A stretch of 64,000 bases of DNA. It comes from Galeopsis tetrahit (Eukaryota > Streptophyta > Magnoliopsida > Lamiales > Lamiaceae). Numbering within the stretch: position 1 is the first letter of the stretch; every line of letters begins with the position of its first letter. The stretch lies in contig OY776130.1 of NCBI GenBank assembly GCA_963675135.1, positions 24,110,001 through 24,174,000 on the forward strand. The letters are read 5' to 3'. The position numbers were made by a program, and so were the translations under genes. A model generated the notes under the pieces. That model was given only the letters and a program-made list of their open reading frames with translations, was not told the origin of the DNA and ran no database searches. Below are positions 1 through 11,240 of this stretch, piece by piece.

Positions 1-46
1 TATGATCTCAACTCTTTCAAGGCTGAAATTTTTGGTCTTCTCCAGT
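1..46 (-). pseudogene. SABATH exon fragment, exact duplicate of 11460-11505
   Basis: All 46 bases match 11460-11505, inside the last exon of the SABATH methyltransferase gene. Identity stops abruptly at 46/47, where the Gypsy-derived sequence begins. The copy presumably extends left of the window. It could be a second SABATH gene cut by the Gypsy element, a rearrangement that removed the Gypsy 3' LTR, or an assembly join. The sequence alone does not decide between these. Confidence 0.8.
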
Positions 47-148
47 GAGCTCACTCTCCGAACTCGAATTCGGAAATGACCCCAAATTTTTGGGAAAATT
101 GCATTTTTTACCCCGTTTTTTGCAAATTGGTCCCTGAACACTCTTGCC

Positions 149-156
149 TATAAATA
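149..156 (+). promoter_or_regulatory. TATA box of the antisense gene in the Gypsy element
   Basis: TATAAATA lies 192 bp before the ATG at 341. It is followed by a CT-rich leader, typical of a plant RNA polymerase II promoter. It sits at the far end of the element from the LTR promoter and points the opposite way. A transcription start near 180-190 is inferred from spacing. The leader may contain a small 5'-UTR intron (possible donor GTAAAC near 282), but this is weak. Confidence 0.6.
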
Positions 157-340
157 GGACCTTCTTCTTCATAAAAACACTTTTACCTCTGAAAATTTTC
201 GATTTTCTTCCTCAAGCTTCCTTCCAAGCTTCTTCTCAAGCTTTTCCGGCGAGTTTTGTGGTGGTTTTCGATCGTCAACAAGGTAAACAACTCACATTTC
301 TTTCTTTAAAACTTCTTTCTCCCCCATTTCTTAAGAAAAA

Positions 341-3142
341 ATGAAGGTTGGTGGTGGCTCCGGTGGTGGTCCGCCGCCGTTGGTTGGTGGCTCCGAAAGC
401 TCCGGCGACGGAGATCGTTTGGCCTTGGCCTTGATGGAGAGGGCCGCCTCTTCGGACTCTAGGATCCACTCCCCCGAACCCATAAATGTTGGAATTCGCA
501 ATCTTGGAAAGGCAGTGGTCGTCGATGTCGACGAGCTCGACGAATCCGATAGGGACGATGCCGGCAATGATGCCGAGGAGGGTGTCAGTGAGACTGATTC
601 TGATCTGCGCGACCAGGGTTTGGATCGAGGGGTGGGCGAACAGATAGAAACTGCCCAAGTCGAGGAGACCTTGACGAGGAGTCTCCGCGAGGACTTCGAG
701 GAGGTTGTTCAATATGCGGAGAGCATAAAGGACATCTTGAGTGGTAGAGAAAATTTGGATGGCGACGAGGTCTCGAGGGAGGCCTATTACAAGTATTTTT
801 GCGATTACCTTCCTCGAGAGGTTCCTCGCCCGCATCGAGAAGCTTTCCAAACAATGTACGAGGCGAGCAAGTATGCGAGCAAAGTCTCCTTGGCCCAATT
901 AGAAAATTCACGGAAGAAGTATCAACTGCCGGCCGACGTTTGCTTCTTTGTTCCTCGCCAGGATGAGAGGGCCGACCAGCCGCCAGAAGGGATGGTCCCC
1001 GTCAACATCGGCATGATGGAGGCAGGGCTGAGGTTCCCCCTGCACCCCAGTATCTCAAACTTCTTGCATTTCTTAGGGGTGGCCCCTTCTCAGATTTTTC
1101 CGAACGGTTGGTCGAACCTGATTGGAATCCTAACACTGTTCGGCCTGGTGGCGGTCGAGAACGGATGTCGGAACACATGGCTTAGCCCGAAAGAGATTAA
1201 CTATCTCCTTCAGGCGGTCGAGGCCGGAGAGAAGGTGGGCCATGGATATTATTACGTGAGAGGCCGTGATAACTTCAAGTTGGTTGAAGGGGTTCCCAAC
1301 AAAATTAGAGATTGGAAGACCAACTGGTGGTGGGTAGCCGGGGACTGGAAAAGTCCAGTGAGGCCGGATGGATCCTCTGCTCGCATTCCCCTTGAGACTG
1401 AATATCAAAGAATTCGTGGTAAGTTTTTTTTATTTCTGCTCGTTCTTGTCTATACTGACTAACTCCTCGTTTTTGTAGGTGAAACTGCTCGCAAGAAGAC
1501 CGTCGAGCACCGTCTCACGCCCCTCTTCCAATACCATGTTTGCTGCGTACTCAATCGTCGCTATTTGGAGAGGTCTTGCCGCTTTCTGAATAGGGAGTGT
1601 ATGCGTGAGCGAGCAGGTCTCAGAGTACCTCCTCATCACTTCACCCGAGAGTTCCCTCCAGGTATCAACATATTTCTAAGTTTTTTGTGAAATTGCTCTT
1701 CGTAAACACTGACTTCTCGCCTTTCTTTCTTAGTAGTGGTTCCAGAGAGAGTTGTCACTTATCTTCCTCCCACTGTCGAGGTTGATCGCATAACATCGAG
1801 CAGGATGCTTTAACAAGCAAGATTGCTCCGCGAGGAAAGGGGTGGAGACCTCGGGGGCTCCACCCAAGAAAGTTGCTAAACCCACCCGAGGGGGTTCTTT
1901 TCGCCCACCTGCTGCCGAGCAGAGGGCCGAGCCAGTTGGCGAACAGAGGATCTCGCCGAGGAGATCTCCAACGAGGGGTAACTCGCCTCCCCCCGCACAG
2001 GTCGTCTCCCCTCCTCGCAGAAGCACTCGGTCGCGAGAGACTGCTGCGAGCTCGTCGGCCGAGCAGAGGGCTCAGGGAGATAACACTCTTCTCGGCTAGG
2101 ATGCCGAAAGGGTTGCCAAGTAAGTTTACTATTAATAAGATTTTGGAAAATTTTCAAGTACCTTTTTCTAATTTTTTCCTTCTTTATTAGGGTTGCCGAC
2201 TACCGGTTCGTTGAACCTTTCAACGAGAACCTCCTCGGCTTCTACCGGTCGCGGGATCCGGTCGACAATGAGCCTCTGAATCCGTTCACACTCAGGGCCG
2301 TGAAGAACCTGCCTCGATCGTTGACGACCACTCTAGTCGACGAGGTAAATAATCACAACTCCTTGGAGAATGCGCGCCTGGTCGCCATTGATCTGAGCCG
2401 GGCAGCTTATACTATGGAGAAACTCGCCTGCCAGATCACTGAGAGTCGCACGGTTAGCGAAGACAGGAGTGCGAAGCTCGCCCAAATGGCCAAGGCTAAA
2501 GCTGTCGTCGAGAGGCAGCTGGTCGCTTCTGAGGAGAAGGTGGTCGACCTTGAGACCAAGTTGGCCGATGTCCAAGCAAAGTTGGCCGACTCTGAGGCCC
2601 AACTTGAGACGGTTCGAAAGAAAGATCAATAAGATCTCCAAGAGATCGAACGTCTCCGTGCTCGCCTCAAGACTGCCGAGGACGAGGTAAGAACTCTTAC
2701 AAATAAATCCGCAACTGATGAGGAAGAGTTGGCCACTCTTCGGCAACAGCTGGTCGATATGACGGATGAGCGAGATGAGATCAATGAGATCGCTGGGGGC
2801 GTGGCCATTTTATCGGTGGCTCTTACTGCCCACGGGCTCATTCATAGACTATTGGAAGTTCATCCGGAAGTGGACGTGATTCCGCTCGGCGGGTTTTTGG
2901 ACGACCTTCTTATGAAGGAAAAACCTCAACCGGAATCGGAACTCCCCCTGCTCCCTCTAATGCAATTGGGACTCCAGTTCCCTCGACTCTTGGGTGTCCC
3001 GGTACTTTTCGGGAACCCTCCACAAGCCTCCCCACCCCAACAGGGCGAGCAGAGTGCTTCTGCCGAGGTGGAGGCCGTGGACGAAGAGGTGGATGCCGGC
3101 GAGCAGGATGCTACTGCCGAGGGGAATGCTGCAGAGACTTAG
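341..3142 (+). pseudogene. Antisense accessory gene of the Gypsy element (putative gypsy-type transposon protein family)
   Basis: The function is unknown. The reading frame starts at ATG 341. Its conserved middle part (roughly residues 170-360, rich in W, with LRFPLHP and WSNLIGIL motifs) resembles the family annotated as putative gypsy type transposon (PF04195), seen in antisense position in Tat/Retand/Grande elements. Splice signals give exons 341-1418, 1479-1661, 1734 to about 2118, and from about 2191 on. Phases match across the first two introns, and an EFPP-type peptide leads into the third exon. The last exon encodes an acidic, glutamine-rich coiled coil (about 2400-2790). The gene is broken by TAA at 1810-1812, a frame change near 1815-1840, TAG at 2097-2099 and TAA at 2630-2632; the last frame then runs to the stop at 3140-3142. 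It converges on pol from the other strand. Confidence 0.75.
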
Positions 3143-3363
3143 TTTCTCTTTTATTTTCTTTTATTTTGTTTTTAGGACTGCTCGGCCACTAAGGCCTCTT
3201 TTGTAATTTCAGCCTCTAAGGCTTTTCGATGAATGGAACTTTTGCTTATATGATGTTTGGTTATTTTGAGTGATCGTTCTCGTTACTGCTTTTCAATTTA
3301 TGTTATGATTATTTTTTGCAAGCATTTTTTAATAAGTACTTTTGAATTTGTCTTTTGTTTGTT

Positions 3364-3780
3364 TGCGAGCATCTTTTAAGAAAGTGTGCTTGTCTTTTCT
3401 TGCGAGCATCTTTAAGAAAGAGTGCTCGTCTTTCCTTGCGAGCATCTTTAAGAAGGGGTGCTCGTCTTTCCTTGCGAGCATTTTTAAGAAAGAGTGCTCG
3501 TCTTTCCTTGCGAGCATCTTTAAGAAAGAGTGCTCGTCTTTTAGAGTTAACCATTCGTCGGTTGAACTCTTTTATTTGATAGGTAGTGATCGTCGTCGCC
3601 ACTACCTTGCGAGCATCTTTAAGAAAGAGTGCTCGTCTTTCTTTTGCGAGCATCTTTAAGAAAGAGTGCTCGTCTTTTAGAGTTAACCATTCGTCGGTTG
3701 AACTCTTTTTGTTTGATAGGTAGTGATCGTCGTCGCCACTACCTTGCGAGCATCTTTAAGAAAGAGTTCTCGTCTTTTGT
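3364..3780. repeat. 36-bp minisatellite between the antisense gene and pol
   Basis: A 36-bp unit beginning TTGCGAGCATC and ending GCTCGTCTTTC is repeated in tandem, with unit starts near 3401, 3437, 3473 and 3509. More copies occur near 3607, 3645 and 3744. A 64-bp spacer starting AGAGTTAACCATTCG separates blocks and is itself duplicated. The unit is 12 codons long, so every frame stays open over several copies. I see no start context or conserved protein, so I treat it as noncoding. Confidence 0.85.
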
Positions 3781-3910
3781 TTCCTAGATGGCTACGCAGA
3801 GCCTTGTCTAAAATTTCAAACTTATCTAACACTTGGTGGAAATTTAAAACTTTACTTGTAGTGAAATGATGACTAGATACAAACTATACAAATATAAAGA
3901 AATTAAAAAC

Positions 3911-6900
3911 TTACTGATAGTACTTCTTCAGCTTGACCGCGTTCCATGGGTACTTGCTCGGCTTGCCCTCGAGATCTTCTAGCTCGTACGATCCGTTCAG
4001 GAGTGTGCGCGTTATTCGGTACGGACCCTCCCAAGTCGGGCCAAGTATGCCAATGGACTGCTCCGTCGCCCTCCGAAGTACGAGCTGGCCGATAGTGAAT
4101 TGGCGAGCACGTACTTTGGTGTTGTAGTAGCGTTCTCACCTTTGCTTGTAGACCACGTTCTTCTCGTCCGCTGTTAGCCTCCGCTCTTCTAGGAAGTCCG
4201 AGTCGGAGAGCTGTGCATCGTTATTCAACTGCTCGTCATAATTTGCCACTCGAAAAGTGGGGACCTGCCCCTCTGCTGGTATGACAGCTTCGGTTCCGAA
4301 CGCAAGCGCGAACGGAGTTTCACTAGTAGAATTCCTCGTGGTCGTCCGATATGCCCACAGAACCATGTGCAACTCGTCCGCCCATTTGCCCTTCAATCCA
4401 TCTAGCTTAGCCTTCAAGGTGTGCTTGATGATTTTGTTGATCGCCTCTACTTGACCATTTGATTGTGGATGATAGGGTGTTGAAATTTTTTTCTTGATGT
4501 TCCACTCTGAGCAGAAATCCAGCATGTCTTGACTTGTGAACTGACGTCCGTTGTCCGTCACTATCGCTCGTGGTAGGCCGAACCTGTAAATTATGTTTTT
4601 CCAAATGAAGTTTGTCATCTGGGCCGTTGTGATGGTCTTCAGTGCCTTCGCTTCTGTCCACTTGGTGAAGTAATCGACTGCTACGACTAGGAAAGTTACC
4701 CCCCCGACGCCAGGTGGGAAAGGTCCGATGATGTCGATGCCCCACTTCACGAAGGGCCAAGAGCTATAGACGGAGATGAGCTCGTCTGGAGGTGAGTGAA
4801 TGGCGGGTGCAAAAGCTTGACATCTCTTGCACGCCTGGGCGTAATGAATTGCATCCTTCTTCAGTGTTGGCCAAAAGTAGCCTTGCCTCATGATCTTTAA
4901 AGCGAGCGCTTGCCCCCCTGTATGATTTCCACATGATCCATCGTGGATTTCGTGCATGACGATCTTCGCTTCGTCCTCTCCGAGGCATTTCAATAAAGGC
5001 ATTGAAAAACCCCGTTTGTACAGCTGGTCGCCAATAATTGTGTACCTTGCGGACCTGAGTTGCAATCTGGTTGCCTTCACTTTGTCTGCCGGGAGCTCGC
5101 CGGTCTTGATGTACTTGGTGATCGGCGACCTCCAGTCCTCGTCGCTGGTCGCTTCAACCTGCAAAATTTGACCTCTGTTTAACGATGGGGAAGAAATTTT
5201 AGTGATGGTCGCTTCTGAAAATATTGCCTCCCCCTCTGAAGTGGCCAGTCGAGCTAACGCATCTGCTTGCGTATTGTCCTCCCTAGGGATTTTCTCGATG
5301 TGGAACTGATCAAATTGGTCGAGTAATCCCTTCACTAAGTCTTGATACTTTATCATTTGATCACCGCGAGCCTCGTAATCGCCCGTAATTTGACATACAA
5401 CTAGCTGAGAGTTAGAAAAAATTTTCAGTTTTCTGGCGCCCACGGCCATAGCCATCTTGATTCCTGCAACCAGAGCCTCGTACTCTGGTTCGTTGTTGGT
5501 CACCCGATACTCGAACTCGATCGCCGAAGCAAACGTCTGTCCGGTTGGGCTGGTGAGGACGACTCCTGCCCCTGCTTTGGTGCTCGTCGACGAGCCATCG
5601 ACGAACAGTGTCCAAGGAAGCTCGATTCCCTTGTCCAATTTCTCCGGGAAAGTGAGCTCTACAATGAATTCAGCCAACACTTGTCCCTTGATTGCCGTTC
5701 TAGATGCATAGGTGAGCCCAAATTGCCCGATTTCCACCGACCATTTCAAAAGTCTTCCAGTGGTATCCGGACGATGCAGTGCTCGTCGGAGAGGAAAAGT
5801 TGTGAGGACGACCACCTCGTGGTCGAACAGGTACTGCCTTAATTTTCTGACGCTCATGACTAGTGCGTACGCCAATTTTTCCATTGGAGTGTATCTCAAC
5901 TCCGCATCTCTCAGTGTTTGACTTACGTAGTAGATAGGCAGATGTGTTCTCCCCTCAGCTCGGGCGAGCACTGAACTGATCGCACAGTCAGTGGCCGCCA
6001 AGTACAGATACAAAATTTCGCCGGGGACTGGCTTAGATAGGACCTTCGGATCCGATAGGTATTCCTTCAATTTCTCGAAAGCTTTCTCACACTCATCGGT
6101 CCACTCGAACTTTCCTTTTTTCAAAGCGTCGAAAAAAGGTTTGCAACGATCGCCCGTTTGTGCAATGAATCTATTCAGCGATGCAAGGCATCCTGTCAAC
6201 CTCTGTACTTCTTTCACGTTCCTTGGGCTTTGCATCTTAATGACTGCTTGAATTTTACTTGGATTTGCCTCGATGCCCCGCTGGCTAACCAGGTGCCCCA
6301 TAAATTTTCCTGAGCTAACTCCAAAACTGCATTTCTTTGGATTTAACTTCATGTTGTACTCTTTTAGGATATCGAAAGTCATGGCAAGGTGGTGTAGGTG
6401 ATCCTCTTTCCGTAAGCTTTTGACAACGATGTCGTCGATATAGACCTCCACCATCTCGCCGATGTGTTTCTCAAACATCTTATTTACCAATCTCTGGTAT
6501 GTTGCCCCCGCGTTTTTCAAACCGAAAGGCATTCTCTTCCAGCTATACATATCGAGAGCAGTCATGAAGGCCGTATGTCGCTGGTCGTCGGGATGCATTG
6601 CAATCTGATGGTACCCTGCGAAGGCATCCATGAAAGTTAACATCTCGTGCCCCGCTGTATTGTCTACTAGGTGATCAATGTGGGGCATCGGAAAGTGATC
6701 TTTCGGACAGGCGTCGTTTAGATCTGTGAAGTCTATACACAATCTCCACGACCCGGTCGTCTTTCTGACGAGCACTGGATTTGCCAACCACTCGGGATCA
6801 GTTCCAGTTTTTTCGATTAATTTGTTGTCGATCAATTTCTTGATTTCGACTGCCAAAGCCGCACTTTTATCAGGCCCGAATTTTCTTCATTTTTGGGTGA

Positions 6901-7250
6901 TGGGTCTCCTTGCTGGATCAATATTCAATCTGTGGCAGGCATGATTCGTGGAAATTCCCACCATATCTTCGTGCGACCAGGCGAATGCATCGATGTTTTC
7001 TTTCAAAAATGCGACCATGTCTGACCGCAAATGTTCTGGTAAATTCGAACCAATGAATACCTCGAGTTCTGGACGAGCTTCGTTTAAATGGATGGTTTCA
7101 AGGTCCTCCGCTGAAGTTGCCCGTTCGTTAGGCTCCCTCCAACGAGGATCCTCGATTCTGAACTCTGGCTCAAAACCTAACCTAGGCTCCAGATCTGGAA
7201 TGTTTTCTGGAACCTGGTCGTCGGGGAGCTGGTCGCCCGAATCTGTCTGC
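3911..7250 (-). pseudogene. Gypsy pol, second part: reverse transcriptase, RNase H, integrase
   Basis: This part would copy element RNA into DNA and insert it. A short N-terminal stretch (7354-6890) ends in TGA at 6887-6889, and the frame continues without other breaks to TGA 4136-4138, then on to TAA at 3911-3913. Each TGA is one transition from an arginine codon. RT has the LCIDFTDLN motif and YIDD near 6445. RNase H has FVDGSS near 5600, but the third catalytic site reads SNS (codon 5411-5413), an aspartate-to-asparagine change. Integrase has an HHCC zinc finger near 4950 and D-D-E motifs near 4735, 4555 and 4445. No chromodomain is seen. The frame differs from gag-protease, with the switch near 7245; this may be a mutation or programmed frameshifting. 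Confidence 0.9.
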
Positions 7251-9923
7251 AACGTCGATTTCCATTGGGGTGTGGTCGTCCACTTCCATGGAGGCGTGCT
7301 CGTTCGCCTCCACTTGGTGGTCGTCGGAACTAGGGCTGCATTCCCCAACTTCAATCTTTCGGTACTTGCTAGGAAGACCCTCCAAGTAGTTCACTTGTTC
7401 TGTTTGTGTTTGACACTTAATATACTTTCCAACCATAGTACTTTCCTTAGAATGACGCTTTGCAAAATGGACGAGACACTCCCTCGCCCGCGTCTGATCG
7501 CCCTTGACGGTTATAACTCCCGCCGGGGTTGGAAATTTTACACAGTAATAATAAGTAGAAACGGCCGCCTTGAACTCGTTGAAGAAAGGTCGGCCGAGGA
7601 ACACATTATAGGAAGATGTTATGTCGATGATCAAGAAGTCGAGTTGCCGAACATGGTGCATTTCTGGCTCTTTCGACGATGCCAGTTCCAGAGACAGTCT
7701 GATTTTCCCAATGGGAAGGTTGCGCGTGTCGCCGAAGCCTACGATTATATCATCGCAAGGCTCGATGTATTCTGCATATCCACCGAGAGCATCCAAAGTA
7801 TGCTTGAAAAGGATGTTGGTGTATGCTCTAGTGTCCACCATCATGCGATGGACGTTGGTTCCCATTATCTTTCCCGTGATGACCAAAGCATCATTGTTTG
7901 GGTACACCACGCCGTTCAGGTCGTCGTCCGAGAAAAGGATTTGGTGAGATAGAGGCTTCTCGGCAGCCGGAGCGACGCACACCTGATGGACATTTTTCAG
8001 TGCTCGCTGCTCACTCTGAGCTCGGCGAACAGATAGAGCTTTCCCGGACTGAGTTCCCCCCAAGGGGCCTTCTATCACATTACAGGCTCCGCCCACGTTA
8101 TCGACGTCGCTACCAGGATTGTTTGGCATGGGAGGAGTTAGCTTGGGACGATTCAGTTGTTGGCGCAGGTCGTCGCGACGTTTCTTCCCCCTGTTGTCGC
8201 CATTTCCAAGAGGCTTGATGAACTGGGCGAGCTTGCCCTCATTGTACAGCTTGAAAAGGTTTCTCACCAAGTCTCGACACCCATTGGTGTGGTGGCCGAT
8301 GGAGTTGTGGTGGCCGATGGAGTTGTGGTAGTCTCGACAGAATTTGCTACCATCGAGGTTGTCATCACTTGTATGCATTGGCTTGGCATGGGGGAGCAGA
8401 TTCTTTCCCCTGACTGCATTGAAAATGCCCCTGGGATCAAGAGAGAGAGATTCTCTGAACTGGATGATCTCAGGAGACTCCTCGAAAGGCCTGAAGTTCG
8501 CTGGGCGAGCACTGCCAGCTTGAGTGGTCGCCTTCTTGGGCTGGGACGACTCCCCAGTGTTTGTATTTTTCTTGGGCCAGACCCTTTTGGATGCCTCCGG
8601 CCGCTCGTTAGCCTTGGCGGCGTCCATGATTTCCTCCATTTGAATTAAGTTCCCAGCCCTCGTGCGGAAGTCCGCATAAGAAACTGGGAAAGTAAGATGG
8701 ATAGATTCCCAGAGCTTGGTACCTATCCTCAGACCGGAAACAGCCGAGATCAGCTTTGTCTCGTCATTTACGGCCTCCCCATCGATCACCAGCCTATCAA
8801 AGCGCTCGATGAAGTCCTTGCCCGATTCATTCAGGGACTGGCGAACGTTTGCCAAACGTTGCTTTGAGGCTGGGCGAGCAGCAATAGACCCGTAGTAGGT
8901 CAGAAAGTATTGTCCCAGCTCAAGGAATGAGGTGATAGATCCGGCACTCAAAGTTGTGTACCAACGATGAGCCCGGTCTCCCAAGGTTAGGGAGAAGTTT
9001 CTGCATTGGGTGGCGTCCGTTGCCCCGATTGAGGCCATGTAGTTGGAGTACTTGGACAAGTGTACTCTGGGGTCGGACATCCCATCATATGCCGCCATGG
9101 AGGGCATCTGAATTTTTCTTTGAATGGGGGCGGTAAGGATTGAAACACTTAGTGGAGGTGCGGGCAGAGTGATTGGTGGGGTGGTCCCTAGCTTCGAGGC
9201 GACCACCTCTGCTCGCAGAGCGTCCATCTCTAGCTTCATCAATTTTTGGGTTTCGAGGAACTGGGCGATTTGCCCCTCCTCGGCGGTCTGTGCTCGGGGG
9301 ACGACGACCTTGTCGCGTCGGCTCCCTTGGGATGCGGCCGGGCGATCATCATGGCGTGATCGCCTGGGGGAATGTCTACCAGAATGGTGGCTGCGATAAC
9401 TCTTCGCAGGAGCTCACGAACCCTTCCCTGGTCCCACTCGATCGAGAGCTGAGACTTTGTCGCCCTGATCTCTCTTATCAGCGCGATCCCGGTGGTCGGC
9501 CCCGCCTGGTCGGCCATCCACATTGAAAGGCACTCGGCGAGGAGCCCTTCCATCTTTATCATCCATCCGGTTGAAAACTGAATTTCGGTGTCGTGAGTCT
9601 CCCGTGTGGCTATTGTGGGAGTGCTCGGCAACTTTATCCTTTCCTCTGTCTTGGGGGTGAACAGAGTTGGAGTGATAGGAACGGTCGTCCTCTTCGTTCC
9701 CCTTGGCTTTGCGAGCTTTGTCGAAGGCCTGATCTTTGGCCTTCTCCAGCTCCTCATTCTGCCTCCTCTTCTCCATGAGGTAGTCAGAAAGATCTTTCAA
9801 ATGTTGGGGATCATTCAAAATGTCTCCCATATTCAAGTTGGCGAAAGGATTTACCGGCCGCAACGGAGGGGGTTCGTTCCCTCCGGGCGGTAAGATTCCG
9901 TCATGTGGAGTATGCTGAGACAT
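7182..9923 (-). pseudogene. Gypsy gag and protease
   Basis: Gag builds the virus-like particle and protease cuts the polyprotein. The ATG is at 9923. The frame is continuous to 7182 except for one TGA at 9414-9416. The N-terminal part is charged and rich in R, D and K. A retrotransposon gag domain follows (around 9050-8650; motifs HRWYTTL and FIERFDRL). A zinc-knuckle-like C/H segment lies near 8310 and has been lengthened by an 18-bp duplication (8288-8323). The protease active site near 7830 reads VDTRAY: the residue after DT is arginine (codon 7827-7829) where a glycine is expected in aspartic proteases. It overlaps the start of the pol frame near 7245. Confidence 0.85.
8288..8323. repeat. 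18-bp tandem duplication inside gag zinc-knuckle region
   Basis: An 18-bp unit (TGTGGTGGCCGATGGAGT) occurs twice head to tail. It adds six residues (HNSIGH) to the C/H-rich segment of gag without changing the frame, probably by replication slippage. Confidence 0.85.
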
Positions 9924-10262
9924 CGTTTAAAGAGTGTCTCCTGGGAATTATTACAAAGATATGACTGTTCTTAAGCTTTCGACGCTTAAAAACGAAAGAT
10001 TAGAGTTCTTACGCAGAAGAACGTGCTATTACAACTACTTACTAGCAAAGTAACAACAACTAAAGCTTAAAAACAAGATTACACGGAGATCAAACTCCAA
10101 AATATGTCTCGAATATCGCAAATATTCAAGAACACGAAGAACACTAAAAAATGTAAACAAAGCTTTAAAAGGTGGAACTACCGATTAAAACCTGAAAAAC
10201 GGAGTTTGCTAACCGATCGCTCGATGATCGGACGAAACTGAGATGATGAACACGTAAAAGGA
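9924..10262 (-). other. Gypsy 5' leader (noncoding)
   Basis: This stretch between the primer binding site and the gag ATG is A-rich on the plus strand. I see no gene or repeat in it. It would be the untranslated leader and packaging region of the element RNA. Confidence 0.6.
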
Positions 10263-10280
10263 CCCCTCCTTCTAGCGCCA
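10263..10280 (-). other. Gypsy primer binding site
   Basis: On the minus strand it reads TGGCGCTAGAAGGAGGGG, two bases inside the LTR end at 10283. TGGCGC-starting primer sites of this form are usual in Tat-type Gypsy elements. I do not assign the primer tRNA. Confidence 0.75.
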
Positions 10281-10282
10281 AA

Positions 10283-11046
10283 TGTTGTACGTGCTTTCGT
10301 CGGGTTGACTCGGATGTGGACTGTTTATTAGCACGAGACAAACATGTATTATGATCGGGGTTTATTACGTGTTTAGGGAGTATTTATGATGATCTTGATG
10401 ATCTTTATGAAGAACAATACAAGAACAAAAGATGAACAAGGATGTAGCTTCTTTGAGAAGCTAAAGCTTAAAAGCTTGGGAGTGTTTATTGCTTTGGGTT
10501 GGGAGTGATTTGTAGGAATTGTGTAACTTGTCTTACAAATGAGCCCTTTTAGGCATTATATAGTAGTTTCTGGGGGCTGCCCGCCCTTTACACGCGGCAT
10601 GCCCTTACTGGACCTGTCTTCTGCCCGAAAAGGTGATTTGATGGCGCATTTAATGCTACACCGCCTCTGGTGCTCGTCCTCGCCGAGATGCCGAGGAGCT
10701 GGGCCATGGTGGTCGCCGGAGGACCTGATCATCTAGGAAGGTGGTCGCCCAGACCTCCGAGGTGTGTGGTCGCCACGCTTCATGCTGTCTCCCAAGGCTT
10801 CAACACTTAACTTCTCTAGCTAAAAATAGGCGTGTGCTTGCCACACATTTGGGCGAGCAGCTAACTAAATATGTGCTCGCCAACATCTTTGGACGAGCAC
10901 TTAAATATATTAAATACATTTATTCTATTACATTTTCTTGGTCTTGTTGACTAGTCGTCGCACGACTTTGTTGACTAGTCCTCGCCACGTAAGCCGGTGA
11001 CTAGGATTGACTTGTCAAATATTGACTTTTTTGACTAGGTATAACA
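10283..11046 (-). repeat. Gypsy 5' LTR
   Basis: The 764-bp LTR has TG...CA ends (TGTTGTACG... and ...TATAACA) and directly abuts the primer site. On the minus strand a TATA box (CTATATAA) lies at 10563-10556. The matching LTR is absent from the other end of the element, so neither age nor target duplication can be read. Confidence 0.75.
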
Positions 11047-11240
11047 CAAATAAATCGAGCTTTTTTAATTTCAAAAAATTAGAACACCACATAATAAATA
11101 ACTGCCTAAGCATACTTTTTTGGATCCAAACTTCTTTGTGTGTTCTTCTAGAAAATCACATGTATTGAATCACACACACAAACAAAAAAAAAAGAAAAAA
11201 AAAAAGAAGAAGAAGGCGTGCATTACATATATCGTGTATG
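11047..11240. other. SABATH 3' flank
   Basis: AT-rich noncoding sequence between the Gypsy LTR end and the SABATH stop codon, with an A-rich run near 11185-11215. It probably includes the 3' UTR of the methyltransferase gene. No other feature is seen. Confidence 0.5.

Larger units (their letters stand above)
47..11046 (-). mobile_element. Tat/Retand-type Ty3/Gypsy element lacking its 3' LTR
   Basis: Reading on the minus strand, the order is LTR (11046-10283), primer binding site (10280-10263), a leader of about 340 nt with no gene seen, gag-protease (9923 to about 7245), RT-RNase H-integrase (about 7245 to 3911), a 0.8-kb spacer with a minisatellite, then a gene on the opposite strand (341-3142) with its own promoter. 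An antisense extra gene after integrase and no chromodomain fit the Tat/Retand branch of plant Gypsy elements. No second LTR is seen; the element stops at 46/47 against SABATH sequence. Internal stops and altered catalytic residues show it is dead. Confidence 0.85.

Noticed and set aside
3342..3659. Repetitive open frames over the 36-bp minisatellite on both strands
   Set aside because: They stay open only because the unit is 12 codons long; there is no start context or family resemblance.
3364..3780. CRISPR-like array appearance
   Set aside because: Repeats are directly adjacent without unique spacers, and the DNA is plant nuclear.
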